This document shows, in pieces, positions 37,991 to 46,378 of a DNA stretch of 64,000 bases. Within the stretch, counting starts at the first letter, position 1. Each line of letters starts with the position of its first letter. This stretch comes from a virus, in the IMG/VR virus record IMGVR_UViG_3300042561_001206, positions 27,596-91,595 of that record. One strand, written 5' to 3'. The notes below the pieces were generated by a model. It had not been told where the DNA came from, searched no databases, and was given only the letters and a program-made list of their open reading frames with translations. The translations under genes were made by a program, and so were the position numbers.

Positions 37991-39903
37991 AGTCATTTCT
38001 ACAAATTTCAGAAGAACAGAACAAAAAAATAGCCATACTTTTTGGTAGAATGAACCCTCCAACCAAAGGCCATGAGGAAAATGTAGAGGGGTTAAAAACA
38101 ATGGCCAATAAACAAGGTGCAGATCACCTTGTTATTGCTTCACATTCCCAAGATGCCAAGAAAAATCCTCTTTCACCAGATGTTAAATTAAAACATTTAA
38201 AAAGGGCATTTCCAAACACTAATATTATCACATCCAGCAAAGAAAAACCAACAATATTACATCATGCAGCGGATGCTCATGCAAAAGGCTATACACATTT
38301 AACAGTTGTTGCTGGTGCAGATAGAGTCGATGAATATAAGAGATTATTGAATCACTACAACGGAAAAGGTGCCGATGAAGCAGGTCGCCCACTTAGACAT
38401 GGAAATTATAATTTTAAAACGATAAATGTGGTGTCTAGCGGAGAAAGAAAAGAAGGAATATCTGGCACAGATATGAGAAATCATGCTACAAATAATGATT
38501 ATGAATCCTTTAAGAAAAATCTTTCTTCTAGTATGAGAAATAATGATGCCCATGCGAGAGAATTGTTCAAAGATGTTCGTAGAGGAATGGGCATGAACGA
38601 AAACGTCAATCGTGGGTTATTCAAAGCAATTTTCGTTTCTGGAGGTCCAGGTTCTGGTAAAGATATAGTAATACGAGAAGCTATTTCAGAAAGAAAGGCT
38701 GTTGAAATCAATGCCCCCCTAGCTTTGGCAATACTAAATGATAAACATAAATTATTCGAACAGACTAGAGATATTAGAAGAGAAGCGATACGTAATAGAT
38801 ACCCACTCATAATTAATGGAACCACAAAAGACTATTCTGAAATAATTTCCGTTAAAGAAGAATTGGAAGAGTTAGGGTATGAAACAATGATGGTTTTTGT
38901 AAATACAACCGATGAATCTTCCAGAAAAAGAAATGAGAATCACACAAGAGTTATGGAAGAAAGTATTAGGAAAGAACGTTGGGAAAAAACTCAAATAATT
39001 GCACAGTCCTTCAATGAAAATTTCACCAAATACTTGGAATTTGACAATTCAATTAACTTAAATGAAGCTACTTTTTTTGAAAAACAAGAAAAGGAAGAGG
39101 ATCTTTCCTTAATTTTCGAAATGACAAATTGGTTTTTTGATATTTCAGTCGAAAATGATATTTCGAATAAATGGTTGATGAGAAATAAAAAAATCAACAT
39201 GAACAGTTTATTCGAACAAGCTTTCTTAAAAAATAATATGGGAGAAAATTATGTTTCAAAAAATAAAACAAATAGCAAGTCTTTTGATGCCAAAACAGAA
39301 AGCTGCACCTGTGGAACCTCAAAGGCACCCTCTAGACTCTTTAGTGGATTCCCAAGAAAGAAAGGTCAACGCATTCTTGACAACATCTGCCCCTCTTGCC
39401 AACTCACAGCCAAAGCAGGAAGAATCGATGATGTCCGTGACGGAGATATCGCGTCAAACACCAAGTACACCTTCAGAACCTATCACGAAGGAAGTCAGCC
39501 AACCTCTCCTACAGTTACAAGAGCCCCAGAAGCCAAAGAAACAAAGTTCCAACAAGACGCAGACAAAATCAAAGCCAAAAAACAAAAGACAAACAACTCA
39601 GAAGCAGGGAAAGTAATGAAAGTTTCGGGTATATCACCCGAGTATGATACACGAGGTTCAGGTACCGTATATCCAATGTCTGGGCTTGGAATGGTAACAT
39701 ATAGAGAACAAAAAGAAGATAAATATACCAGTGCCGCAGAGGTAAAGCAAAAATCTTTTAATAAATTTAGAAAAGAAGCAATTGATTCTCCTGGCATAGA
39801 TATGGGTGTCACTGGTACAGCCCACGGGCCAACTAATAAAGAACCTTTAGAAACTTTAAATAAGATTGAAACAAATCCTATAATAAAAAAGAAGAAAAAA
39901 TGA
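37987..39903 (+). CDS. NMNAT-type nucleotidyltransferase fused to P-loop kinase
   Basis: 638 aa. Residues 14-205: AILFGRMNPPTKGHEENV (T-x-GH nucleotidyltransferase motif) and EGISGTDMRNHA (IS-x-T-x-x-R), as in NMN or cytidylyl transferases. Residues 210-350: FVSGGPGSGKDIVIREA is a Walker A motif and RKRNENHTRVMEESIRKERWEKTQ a kinase lid. Residues about 420-545 are low-complexity with two Cys pairs and overlap another frame (39251-39616). The last 95 residues (SPEYDTRGSGTVYPMSGLG...) look like a separate conserved domain that could start at its own ATG 39616. Function inferred from motifs. Confidence 0.75.
   Translation: MKSFLQISEEQNKKIAILFGRMNPPTKGHEENVEGLKTMANKQGADHLVIASHSQDAKKNPLSPDVKLKHLKRAFPNTNIITSSKEKPTILHHAADAHAKGYTHLTVVAGADRVDEYKRLLNHYNGKGADEAGRPLRHGNYNFKTINVVSSGERKEGISGTDMRNHATNNDYESFKKNLSSSMRNNDAHARELFKDVRRGMGMNENVNRGLFKAIFVSGGPGSGKDIVIREAISERKAVEINAPLALAILNDKHKLFEQTRDIRREAIRNRYPLIINGTTKDYSEIISVKEELEELGYETMMVFVNTTDESSRKRNENHTRVMEESIRKERWEKTQIIAQSFNENFTKYLEFDNSINLNEATFFEKQEKEEDLSLIFEMTNWFFDISVENDISNKWLMRNKKINMNSLFEQAFLKNNMGENYVSKNKTNSKSFDAKTESCTCGTSKAPSRLFSGFPRKKGQRILDNICPSCQLTAKAGRIDDVRDGDIASNTKYTFRTYHEGSQPTSPTVTRAPEAKETKFQQDADKIKAKKQKTNNSEAGKVMKVSGISPEYDTRGSGTVYPMSGLGMVTYREQKEDKYTSAAEVKQKSFNKFRKEAIDSPGIDMGVTGTAHGPTNKEPLETLNKIETNPIIKKKKK
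39251..39616 (+). CDS. Possible overlapping gene in the +2 frame, 121 aa
   Basis: ATG 39251 has GGAG 6 nt upstream, a better ribosome site than many neighbours. The frame runs 121 codons through the low-complexity part of the kinase gene and stops at TAA 39614-39616, overlapping an ATG of the main frame (TAATG). The product is Pro/Gln/Ser/Lys-rich (KQKAAPVEPQRHPLDSL, TPSTPSEPITKEVSQP). Either this gene is real and the main frame is passenger here, or both frames are used. Third-position composition does not separate them. Confidence 0.45.
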   Translation: MFQKIKQIASLLMPKQKAAPVEPQRHPLDSLVDSQERKVNAFLTTSAPLANSQPKQEESMMSVTEISRQTPSTPSEPITKEVSQPLLQLQEPQKPKKQSSNKTQTKSKPKNKRQTTQKQGK

Positions 39904-40220
39904 AAAGTTTCAAACAGTTTATCAACGAAGAAGTAATAAATGAAGCCACACCAGCTTGGCAAAGGAAAGAAGGTAAGTCTCAATCTGGTGGGTTGAATAG
40001 AAAAGGTATTGCTTCATATCGAAGAGAAAACCCAGGTTCAAAGCTTTCGATGGCAGTTACAACTAAACCATCAAAGCTTAAAAAAGGTTCTAAAGCATGG
40101 AACAGACGTAAATCATTTTGTTCCAGAATGACGGGGATGAAGAAAAGATTGACTTCTGCTAAAACGGCAAGAGATCCTAATTCAAGAATTAATAAATCAC
40201 TTAGAAAGTGGAACTGCTAA
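39900..40220 (+). CDS. Basic capsid-internal-type protein with targeting-like N-terminus
   Basis: 106 aa, strongly basic. The N-terminus MKSFKQFINEE resembles the T4 capsid-targeting sequence (MKTYQEFIAE) that directs internal proteins into the prohead and is cut by gp21 after an acidic site. The body, AWQRKEGKSQSGGLNRKGIASYRRENPGSKL, VTTKPSKLKKGSKAWNRRKSFC and LRKWNC, is a family I recall as hypothetical in T4-like phages of aquatic bacteria. Possibly a DNA-binding protein packed with the genome. Confidence 0.75.
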   Translation: MKSFKQFINEEVINEATPAWQRKEGKSQSGGLNRKGIASYRRENPGSKLSMAVTTKPSKLKKGSKAWNRRKSFCSRMTGMKKRLTSAKTARDPNSRINKSLRKWNC

Positions 40221-40232
40221 ACGGAGAAAAAG

Positions 40233-41075
40233 ATGTTCACAAATAATAAATTTGCTAAGATGGATTCTATTGCGAACCTGGTTAAAAATATCCTTGAGGC
40301 CGACACAAAGGCTAAAATGGAAGAATTAAAAGGTAATCAGCATAAGATTGATAAGAATAAGAATAACAAAATCGATGCGCATGATTTTGCGATTCTCCGT
40401 GGGCAGAAGAAGGGTATGAAAGAAGAAGCCGAACAGGTTGATGAAGCAAGAGTCAAGGGCAAAGGGTACGACAACCCTGAAAATGAGCGCAAAGCTCCTG
40501 AAGGGCATGTATCAATGACAAGTCTAATGCCTGGGCATGATGAACGTGCAGCCAAGTTCCTAGCTCGTCAAGCTAAAGGTAAATTGGTTAAAGGTAAAGC
40601 ACAAAGTGCACCACAAAAAGAAGAAACTGATCCAAATAAAACCACCACAGATACATTAAAGGGTAGAGAAAAATCTTCTTCTAATCCTTTTCTTTCAAAG
40701 AAAGTTATGATGGATGTTCCTGATAATGTCAAAGAAGAAGTGGAACAAATTGATGAACTAAAAATAAGTACAATGGTACGTTATGCAACTAAAGCCAATA
40801 AAGCTCTGATAGGTGGAGATAGAAGTAAGGAAGATAAAAGAATCAAAGGTATTAAAACTGCTCAATACAAAATACAAAAACAGAAAGCAAACAAAATTAA
40901 AGAAGAAGATGAACAAATTGATGAACGTACACTAACAAAACCAGAAACAGCAGAGAAAGAGCGTATCGTAAAAGGTATGAAAAAGAGTCTCGCTGGTTTC
41001 AAATCTCGTTATGGTGAAAAAGCAAAAAGCGTAATGTATGCAACTGCTACAGCAAGAGCAAAAGAAAAGAAATAA
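40233..41075 (+). CDS. Charged virion/prohead-type protein with EF-hand-like loop
   Basis: 280 aa. Residues about 40-52 (DKNKNNKIDAHDF) match a calcium-binding EF-hand or dockerin loop. The rest is Lys/Glu-rich with repeated short elements EQVDEAR, EQIDELK and EQIDERT, each after an EE run. Such repeats resemble gp21-type prohead protease sites (hydrophobic-x-Glu) and recur in the next gene. I infer a scaffold or capsid-internal protein that is cut during maturation. No enzyme motif. Confidence 0.7.
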   Translation: MFTNNKFAKMDSIANLVKNILEADTKAKMEELKGNQHKIDKNKNNKIDAHDFAILRGQKKGMKEEAEQVDEARVKGKGYDNPENERKAPEGHVSMTSLMPGHDERAAKFLARQAKGKLVKGKAQSAPQKEETDPNKTTTDTLKGREKSSSNPFLSKKVMMDVPDNVKEEVEQIDELKISTMVRYATKANKALIGGDRSKEDKRIKGIKTAQYKIQKQKANKIKEEDEQIDERTLTKPETAEKERIVKGMKKSLAGFKSRYGEKAKSVMYATATARAKEKK

Positions 41076-41085
41076 GGATTAAACC

Positions 41086-43572
41086 ATGAGTGAACGCAGA
41101 AAACAGATATTTTTGGAAGCGATGAAAAAAACCAAAAAAGAATCTGTTATGGGTAAGTTAGCAAATGGTGACACCGATCCTATGGAGCCATGGTCAAAAA
41201 AACATGCACCATTGGATGAAGTCAACACTCAAATCCTTTGGAAATACATCAAGGCTATGGGTCGTGATCCAAGAACTATACCATTAGCTGACAGACTCAA
41301 TCTTGCAAGAACAGATAGATTTAAAAAGTTCTCAAGAGATCATGCAAAGTATGATGATCTTGGAATGAAAGAGGATGCGATAAACGAAATGGATAATCGT
41401 ACATCAAGTGGTGATCGCAGAGAACAGCGAAATAACAGCCCAGAAGCAATAGCCCAGCGTGAAAAAAAGCAACAAGAAAGATTAAAGTCTTTAAGCCCTG
41501 AAATGCGTAAAAAATTACGTCTTCCTGAACCAAAAGAAAGTGTGGCGGAAGAAATAGAACAAATTGATGAGATTAGTTCACAAACTAAATCATCTTATGT
41601 TCAGAAAGCAAAAGCACAAGTAAAAGAACTTCAACCTCATGCTAAAAAAGGTGAATATAAAGATTTAGCTAAGAACCTAATAGCACGCCGCAAAAAAGGT
41701 ATTGCTATGGCTTCCGAAGAAACAGTAAATGAAGCTGGCACAGGTTTACTTATGTCATTCATCAAAGCAAAGGGATTAGATCCAAGAAGCATGGACGGCA
41801 ATCAAAAAAACAAATATTCAAAATCAAGTGAATATAAAACTTTTAAGCACAGAAGAGTCGAAGCATCTGGTATGGGTGAACGCGGTGAGGATTGGAATGA
41901 AGAAAAGAAACCGGTCAAAGAAGCTGTAGATGCAAAAGATACTGTGACAATGGACATTCCATTGCTGATTCGTGTTCTTGAATATGCTCGTGAAGATGCA
42001 AAGACAGATATGGATCTACACAAAGTTGTAGAGAATCTTATCAATATGAGAAAAGATACCTTAACAATGAATGACTATGATTCAATAGTCAGCATCAAAG
42101 AAGAAGTTCAAATTGAAGAAGCGTTTGATGGATCGAAAGTTCGTATTCATTCTCCTGGGCACGAAATGCATGGTAAAATTGGTAGAGTGTTTGACCGCCA
42201 CGAAGATGGTCGTGTAAATGCTCAATTTGAAATCGGACCTAAAAAACATCAAGTCCGAAACTATACACTTAAACCTGGTCAATTTAAAGAAGTTACAAAT
42301 GAATCTCTTGCAGATGACATGATAGCACATTTAAGAAGTAAAGGTTTACCTGCTAAAAAACCTATGTCTAAAGCAGATTCAGATGCCTTTCTAAAAGCTA
42401 GAGCTGAAAAATTTAAACGTGAAAATCCTCCAAGACAACCAGAACCTTACAAAGAAAAGTATCCTTTAGGTGGTAGAGATGAAAGGTCTGGAAGAAGCTA
42501 TAGTGAAGAAACTGAACATATCACCGAACTCAAAAAACAACCCGATAATCAAGATGCTGATGCTCATATTACACGAGAAGATTTAAGAAAATGGTTTGAT
42601 CCAAAACATCCAGAAGGTGGTTGGAAAAGAATCAATAGTAAAGGTGAAGCAATCGGCCCATGCGCACGTGAACCAGGTGAACCAAAGCCTAAATGCATGT
42701 CAAATGAGAAAAGAGCAAAGCTGTCAAAAAAAGAAAGAGCGTCAGCAGTAGCAGCAAAACGTAAGCATGATCCTGTTGCTGATCGACCAAGCAAAGGCGG
42801 AAAGCCAGTCAATGTTTCAAACTTCGGCAAAGGTAAAATTTCTGAAGAAGAAACAAATGAAGCTTGTTGGGATACACACAAACAAGTTGGATTGAAGAAA
42901 AAAGGTGGCAAAATGGTGCCAAATTGTGTACCAAAAAATGAAGAAGTTGAAATGATTGATGAAAAGAATTCACCAACGAATCCAAAACTTTGGGCCAGAG
43001 CAAAATCTCTAGCTCGTTCGAAGTTCGATGTTTATCCATCCGCTTATGCAAACGGCTGGGCATCCAAATGGTATAAATCAAAGGGTGGCGGTTGGAAAGC
43101 AACAAAAGAAGAAGTTGAGATTGAAGAACAAAGAACATCAAATGATCCACGTAAATCAGGTACTTTTGAAAAGCAGCCAGACGGATCATTTAAGAGGGTT
43201 TCAAATCTTGATAAACTCAAAAGAAGATTAATGCAAAAGCATGGTGATAAATTAAAAAAGAAAATAAATGAGGGTATTTATGGTATAGAAGATTCACCAA
43301 TGTCCGCAACAAATTCTGTAAAAGCTATGGAATCTAGAATGGCTAAAGAGAAATCTAAATCCGCCAGAATTATAAAAGCTATTTACAGGAAAAAGGGCAT
43401 CAAAGAAACACTGTACGATTGGGAAAAATCAGAAAAAGGTGGTTCAAAAGAAGCTGATGCAAAAATTATCATTAAAGGTGGTAAAACTATGACTGGTCAA
43501 GAAAGAGATACGGTTGAAATCGACCCTGTACTCAAGACCAAATTGAACAGCCCGAATGGTAGACCCAATTAA
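41086..43572 (+). CDS. Large repetitive virion/scaffold-type protein
   Basis: 828 aa, charged and mostly helical. It contains repeated cores after acidic runs: EEIEQIDEISSQTKSSYVQKA, EEVQIEEAF, EEVEMIDEK and EEVEIEEQR, plus two related segments LLMSFIKAKGLDPRSM-D and ILWKYIKAMGRDPRTI-P that look like an internal duplication. Also a CWDTHKQVGLKKKGGKMVPNC segment. The repeat type links it to the 40233 gene. A prohead core or internal protein is the best inference; no T4 counterpart recognised. Confidence 0.7.
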   Translation: MSERRKQIFLEAMKKTKKESVMGKLANGDTDPMEPWSKKHAPLDEVNTQILWKYIKAMGRDPRTIPLADRLNLARTDRFKKFSRDHAKYDDLGMKEDAINEMDNRTSSGDRREQRNNSPEAIAQREKKQQERLKSLSPEMRKKLRLPEPKESVAEEIEQIDEISSQTKSSYVQKAKAQVKELQPHAKKGEYKDLAKNLIARRKKGIAMASEETVNEAGTGLLMSFIKAKGLDPRSMDGNQKNKYSKSSEYKTFKHRRVEASGMGERGEDWNEEKKPVKEAVDAKDTVTMDIPLLIRVLEYAREDAKTDMDLHKVVENLINMRKDTLTMNDYDSIVSIKEEVQIEEAFDGSKVRIHSPGHEMHGKIGRVFDRHEDGRVNAQFEIGPKKHQVRNYTLKPGQFKEVTNESLADDMIAHLRSKGLPAKKPMSKADSDAFLKARAEKFKRENPPRQPEPYKEKYPLGGRDERSGRSYSEETEHITELKKQPDNQDADAHITREDLRKWFDPKHPEGGWKRINSKGEAIGPCAREPGEPKPKCMSNEKRAKLSKKERASAVAAKRKHDPVADRPSKGGKPVNVSNFGKGKISEEETNEACWDTHKQVGLKKKGGKMVPNCVPKNEEVEMIDEKNSPTNPKLWARAKSLARSKFDVYPSAYANGWASKWYKSKGGGWKATKEEVEIEEQRTSNDPRKSGTFEKQPDGSFKRVSNLDKLKRRLMQKHGDKLKKKINEGIYGIEDSPMSATNSVKAMESRMAKEKSKSARIIKAIYRKKGIKETLYDWEKSEKGGSKEADAKIIIKGGKTMTGQERDTVEIDPVLKTKLNSPNGRPN

Positions 43573-43609
43573 TAATAAATAGTAAATAGATTCTTTTAAG
43601 GAGTTAAAA

Positions 43610-44467
43610 ATGTCCTCATGGGGAAATAACGATAATGCAGCAAACGCACCATACTGGGCTGTAAGTACAGTATCTACAGGTGTCAATCAAGCCGCTGCCG
43701 CTCCTACAGCGGCAAACGTTGCGTTACTTTATGGAAACACAACGCCTGACGTATATGTCACTAATACAACAGTTGGTTTGTTTTTAGTTGACAAAACCGA
43801 AATCACAGCAGGTGATGACAATGTTGTTGATATTTCAATCGTATCTGGTGGTTCCGGTTATGTTGAGGCTCCTGGTGTCACATTTAGTGGTGGCGGTGGT
43901 ACAAGTGCAGCAGCAACAGCTTCCATTTCTGGTGGTGCCGTTAACAATATCCAAGTGACAAACGTTGGTTCGGGATATACATCGGATCCTACTGTCACAA
44001 TTCAAGTACCTGTAATGACTATTGCCACAAGTATAGTTGTTGCAGCAAACGATACTATCATGTATGCCGCCCACGGGCAGGCAAATTCTGCGGCAGTTAC
44101 ATACAATAATGGTGGTTCAACCACAATGAACGGGTTGGTACAAGGTAACACCTATTTCATTATTCCAACAACTGCTAATAAATTTCAACTTGCAAATACT
44201 GCATCTGAAGCTGCTAGTGGTGTTGCTGTTAATATTCTTGGAACCGGTAATAACGGGCAATTTTTCACAATTGGCAATGGTGTGAGAGCAACTGCTGTTG
44301 CTGATCGCGGTTTAGGTCCAACTGGAGAACAGGCTGCACACATTGGTTGGAACTTAAAACGAGTTGGTGAAGGTGGACGTGCAGGTCGAGTAACATTTGA
44401 AACACTTGTAGCACTATCAAATCCGATTGGTGACGGTTCAGACGATATTACTTTACCTGACTCATAA
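43610..44467 (+). CDS. Virion structural protein (Gly/Thr-rich beta)
   Basis: 285 aa, Ala/Gly/Thr/Val-rich, low in charged residues. The start [20 protein letters not shown] and the body [43 protein letters not shown] are typical of beta-structured virion proteins of T4-like phages of aquatic bacteria. The end [25 protein letters not shown] is the likely conserved C-terminal element. AAGGAG precedes the start and a strong terminator follows, as expected for an abundant structural protein. The exact position in the virion is unknown. Confidence 0.8.
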   Translation: MSSWGNNDNAANAPYWAVSTVSTGVNQAAAAPTAANVALLYGNTTPDVYVTNTTVGLFLVDKTEITAGDDNVVDISIVSGGSGYVEAPGVTFSGGGGTSAAATASISGGAVNNIQVTNVGSGYTSDPTVTIQVPVMTIATSIVVAANDTIMYAAHGQANSAAVTYNNGGSTTMNGLVQGNTYFIIPTTANKFQLANTASEAASGVAVNILGTGNNGQFFTIGNGVRATAVADRGLGPTGEQAAHIGWNLKRVGEGGRAGRVTFETLVALSNPIGDGSDDITLPDS

Positions 44468-44471
44468 AATA

Positions 44472-44491
44472 GGGGCTTTAAGCCCCTTTTT
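44472..44491 (+). terminator. Rho-independent terminator
   Basis: GGGGCT 44472-44477 pairs with AGCCCC 44481-44486 around a 3-nt loop, followed by five T. It closes the structural gene at 43610. Confidence 0.9.
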
Positions 44492-44496
44492 AAATA

Positions 44497-44883
44497 ATGT
44501 TTGAAGATTTGGATGAAGATAACTTTTTAATGTATGCTATGAAAGCATACAATTCACCTCATTGTATCATGAGTGAATTTGAAGGAGATTTAAAGAGAAC
44601 AAAGTATTTAAAAAGGCTCTTTAGAAGATATAAGATTACAAAAGTATTAAAAGAGAGATTGATTCTGAATCATTTAATACTACTTTACAATGTTTTTGGT
44701 GTCGAAGCAGCAACAAGAATTTTATTTTTCAGAGTAGATGAAATTGACTATGACATATTAAAAACATTTTTAATATATTTGAATTACATGCCTGAAAAAG
44801 TTAAAGGTATAAAAGGAAAAGACATTCACTCTTCTGATATATTAATTGACATGAATGTTGCAGAAGTTTTGAGGAAAATATGA
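44497..44883 (+). CDS. Conserved-type hypothetical helical protein
   Basis: 128 aa, helical. FLMYAMKAYNSPHCIMSEFEGDLKRTKYLKRLFRRYK, then LKERLILNHLILLYNVFGVEAATRILFFRVD and LKTFLIYLNYMPE. I recall this pattern as a conserved hypothetical of T4-like phages of aquatic bacteria; its role is unknown. Its stop overlaps the next ATG (ATGA). It starts 5 bases after the terminator's T tract. Confidence 0.8.
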   Translation: MFEDLDEDNFLMYAMKAYNSPHCIMSEFEGDLKRTKYLKRLFRRYKITKVLKERLILNHLILLYNVFGVEAATRILFFRVDEIDYDILKTFLIYLNYMPEKVKGIKGKDIHSSDILIDMNVAEVLRKI

Positions 44884-45062
44884 AAACATTCAAACAATTC
44901 AATGAAGATGCAATGGCATCAGCAGGACCTACAAACGTAGTATCTACGGGTGCTATAGCCGGTTCTGGTGAAAAAGGTGGTGAACCTGGTGTGCATTTAA
45001 AAAGAAAAAGAGCAGTCATAATTCAACCAATGGCTAAGAGAAAGCCACCAAAAATTACATAA
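44880..45062 (+). CDS. Small basic protein with capsid-targeting-like N-terminus
   Basis: 60 aa. MKTFKQFNEDAM closely follows the T4 capsid-targeting sequence form (M-K-T-aromatic-x-x-F-x-E). The rest is Gly/Ala/Ser-rich then strongly basic (VHLKRKRAVIIQPMAKRKPPK), suitable for binding DNA within the head. ATGA overlap with the upstream gene; the next gene starts one base after the stop region. Confidence 0.75.
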   Translation: MKTFKQFNEDAMASAGPTNVVSTGAIAGSGEKGGEPGVHLKRKRAVIIQPMAKRKPPKIT

Positions 45063-45063
45063 A

Positions 45064-45498
45064 ATGTGGATACTGCAATGGTTACCAAATTGGTTATTTT
45101 ATGTGATACTTCTTTTAGGTTTGATAGCGTTTTTAGTAACCTATCTTCTTAAATTTATTCCAATTCCTGCATTATACATTTACAGAACACCCATACAAAT
45201 TGTTTCGGTGATAATGATTGTGTTTGGTGTTTATATGGCCGGTTCAATAGCAAATAATGAATCATGGTTAGCGAAAGTGAAAGAAGTTGAAGCTAAATTG
45301 GCTGAAGCGGAAGCAAAAGGTGCGCAAGAAACTGTTAAAATTGTTGAAAAAGTTGTAGTGCAGAAACAAGTTATAAAAGAGAGAGGTCAAGACATAGTTA
45401 AATATGTCGATAGAGAAGTTGTTAAATACGATAATAAATGTGAGATACCTCCACCTTTTGTAGAAGCGCACAATAAAGCAGCAGAAAAAATACAATGA
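45064..45498 (+). CDS. i-spanin-like (Rz-type) inner-membrane lysis protein
   Basis: 144 aa. Two hydrophobic segments at residues about 8-30 and 42-62, then a long coiled coil (WLAKVKEVEAKLAEAEAKGAQETVKIVEKVVVQKQVIKERG) and a short tail with one Cys (DNKCEIPPP). Rz proteins have an N-terminal membrane anchor and periplasmic coiled coil; here the anchor is double. It is followed by a lipoprotein and an endolysin, overlapping both in series, which makes the lysis role convincing. Confidence 0.8.
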   Translation: MWILQWLPNWLFYVILLLGLIAFLVTYLLKFIPIPALYIYRTPIQIVSVIMIVFGVYMAGSIANNESWLAKVKEVEAKLAEAEAKGAQETVKIVEKVVVQKQVIKERGQDIVKYVDREVVKYDNKCEIPPPFVEAHNKAAEKIQ

Positions 45499-45758
45499 AA
45501 TATGTTGTACTTATTCTGTTAGTATTTGTTGCAGGATGTTCAACTCCTGTTCCAATTAAACCTAAGTTTCCAGAAGCACCATCAATGCTAATGGAACCAT
45601 GTCTTGAATTAAAAAGATTAGAAAATGATGCAAAGTTAAGTGATGTGGCTAAAACAGTATCCGAAAATTATGCATTTTATCATGATTGTTCTTTGAAAAG
45701 CCGTGCGTGGGCTGAATGGTATAAAGTACAGAAAAAAATTTTTGAGGATGCAAAATGA
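45495..45758 (+). CDS. o-spanin-like (Rz1-type) lipoprotein
   Basis: 87 aa. VLILLVFVAGCS is a signal peptide with lipobox, the Cys (residue 15) being lipidated. PVPIKPKFPEAP is the Pro-rich stretch usual in Rz1 outer-membrane spanins. Two further Cys (in EPCLEL and HDCSLK) may form a disulfide. With the i-spanin it would fuse inner and outer membranes in the last step of lysis. Starts within the i-spanin stop and overlaps the endolysin start by 4 bases. Confidence 0.82.
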   Translation: MKYVVLILLVFVAGCSTPVPIKPKFPEAPSMLMEPCLELKRLENDAKLSDVAKTVSENYAFYHDCSLKSRAWAEWYKVQKKIFEDAK

Positions 45759-46378
45759 TTACACAGGAACAATTAAAACAATTATTACCAAAAAATCCTT
45801 ATATCTCTCATTGGCATAAGGCACTTGAGCAGTTGTTTCCAGATTATGAAATTAATACACCACAAAGAATGGCCTCTTTCATAGCTCAATGTGCGCATGA
45901 GTCGGCAGGGTTCACTGCACTAGTAGAAAATTTAAACTATCGTTGGCAGTCATTAAGAAAAGTATTTCCAAAATATTTTCCAGATGATGCAATTGCACAA
46001 GACTATGCTTCACGCCCAAACAAGCAAGAAGCAATAGCAAATAGAATCTATGCAAGCCGGATGGGTAATGGTCCAGAAGAATCGGGTGATGGTTACCGTT
46101 ATCGCGGAAGAGGTTTGATACAACTCACTGGTAGAAGCAATTATACATGGTTCGCAGCATCACTTGAAATATCTCCAGAAGAAGCATCAGAATATCTAAC
46201 AACCTTTGAAGGTGCTGCACAATCAGCTTGTTGGTTTTGGGAAAGCAATAAACTAAATCAATGGGCTGACAAGGGCGATATTCTTACATTAACAAAGAGA
46301 ATTAATGGTGGAACGATAGGACTAGATGATCGAATCAAACATTATGAACATGCTTTACACGTATTAGGAACACATTAA
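45755..46378 (+). CDS. Endolysin, GH19 chitinase-like muramidase
   Basis: 207 aa. MASFIAQCAHESAGFTALVENLNY holds the catalytic Glu (HES) of GH19, followed by YASRMGNG, GDGYRYRGRGLIQLTGRSNYTWF, and SACWFWESNKLNQWADKGD. It cleaves the peptidoglycan glycan backbone. No signal peptide, so export to the periplasm would require a holin; small membrane genes at 47858 and 48312 are candidates. The last 17 codons (DDRIKHYEHALHVLGTH) recur as a remnant at 47524-47574. Confidence 0.92.
   Translation: MITQEQLKQLLPKNPYISHWHKALEQLFPDYEINTPQRMASFIAQCAHESAGFTALVENLNYRWQSLRKVFPKYFPDDAIAQDYASRPNKQEAIANRIYASRMGNGPEESGDGYRYRGRGLIQLTGRSNYTWFAASLEISPEEASEYLTTFEGAAQSACWFWESNKLNQWADKGDILTLTKRINGGTIGLDDRIKHYEHALHVLGTH

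Noticed and set aside
39495-39983. Minus-strand 162-codon frame opposite the kinase gene 3' end
   Set aside because: Antisense frame across two conserved plus-strand genes, with no promoter or ribosome site.
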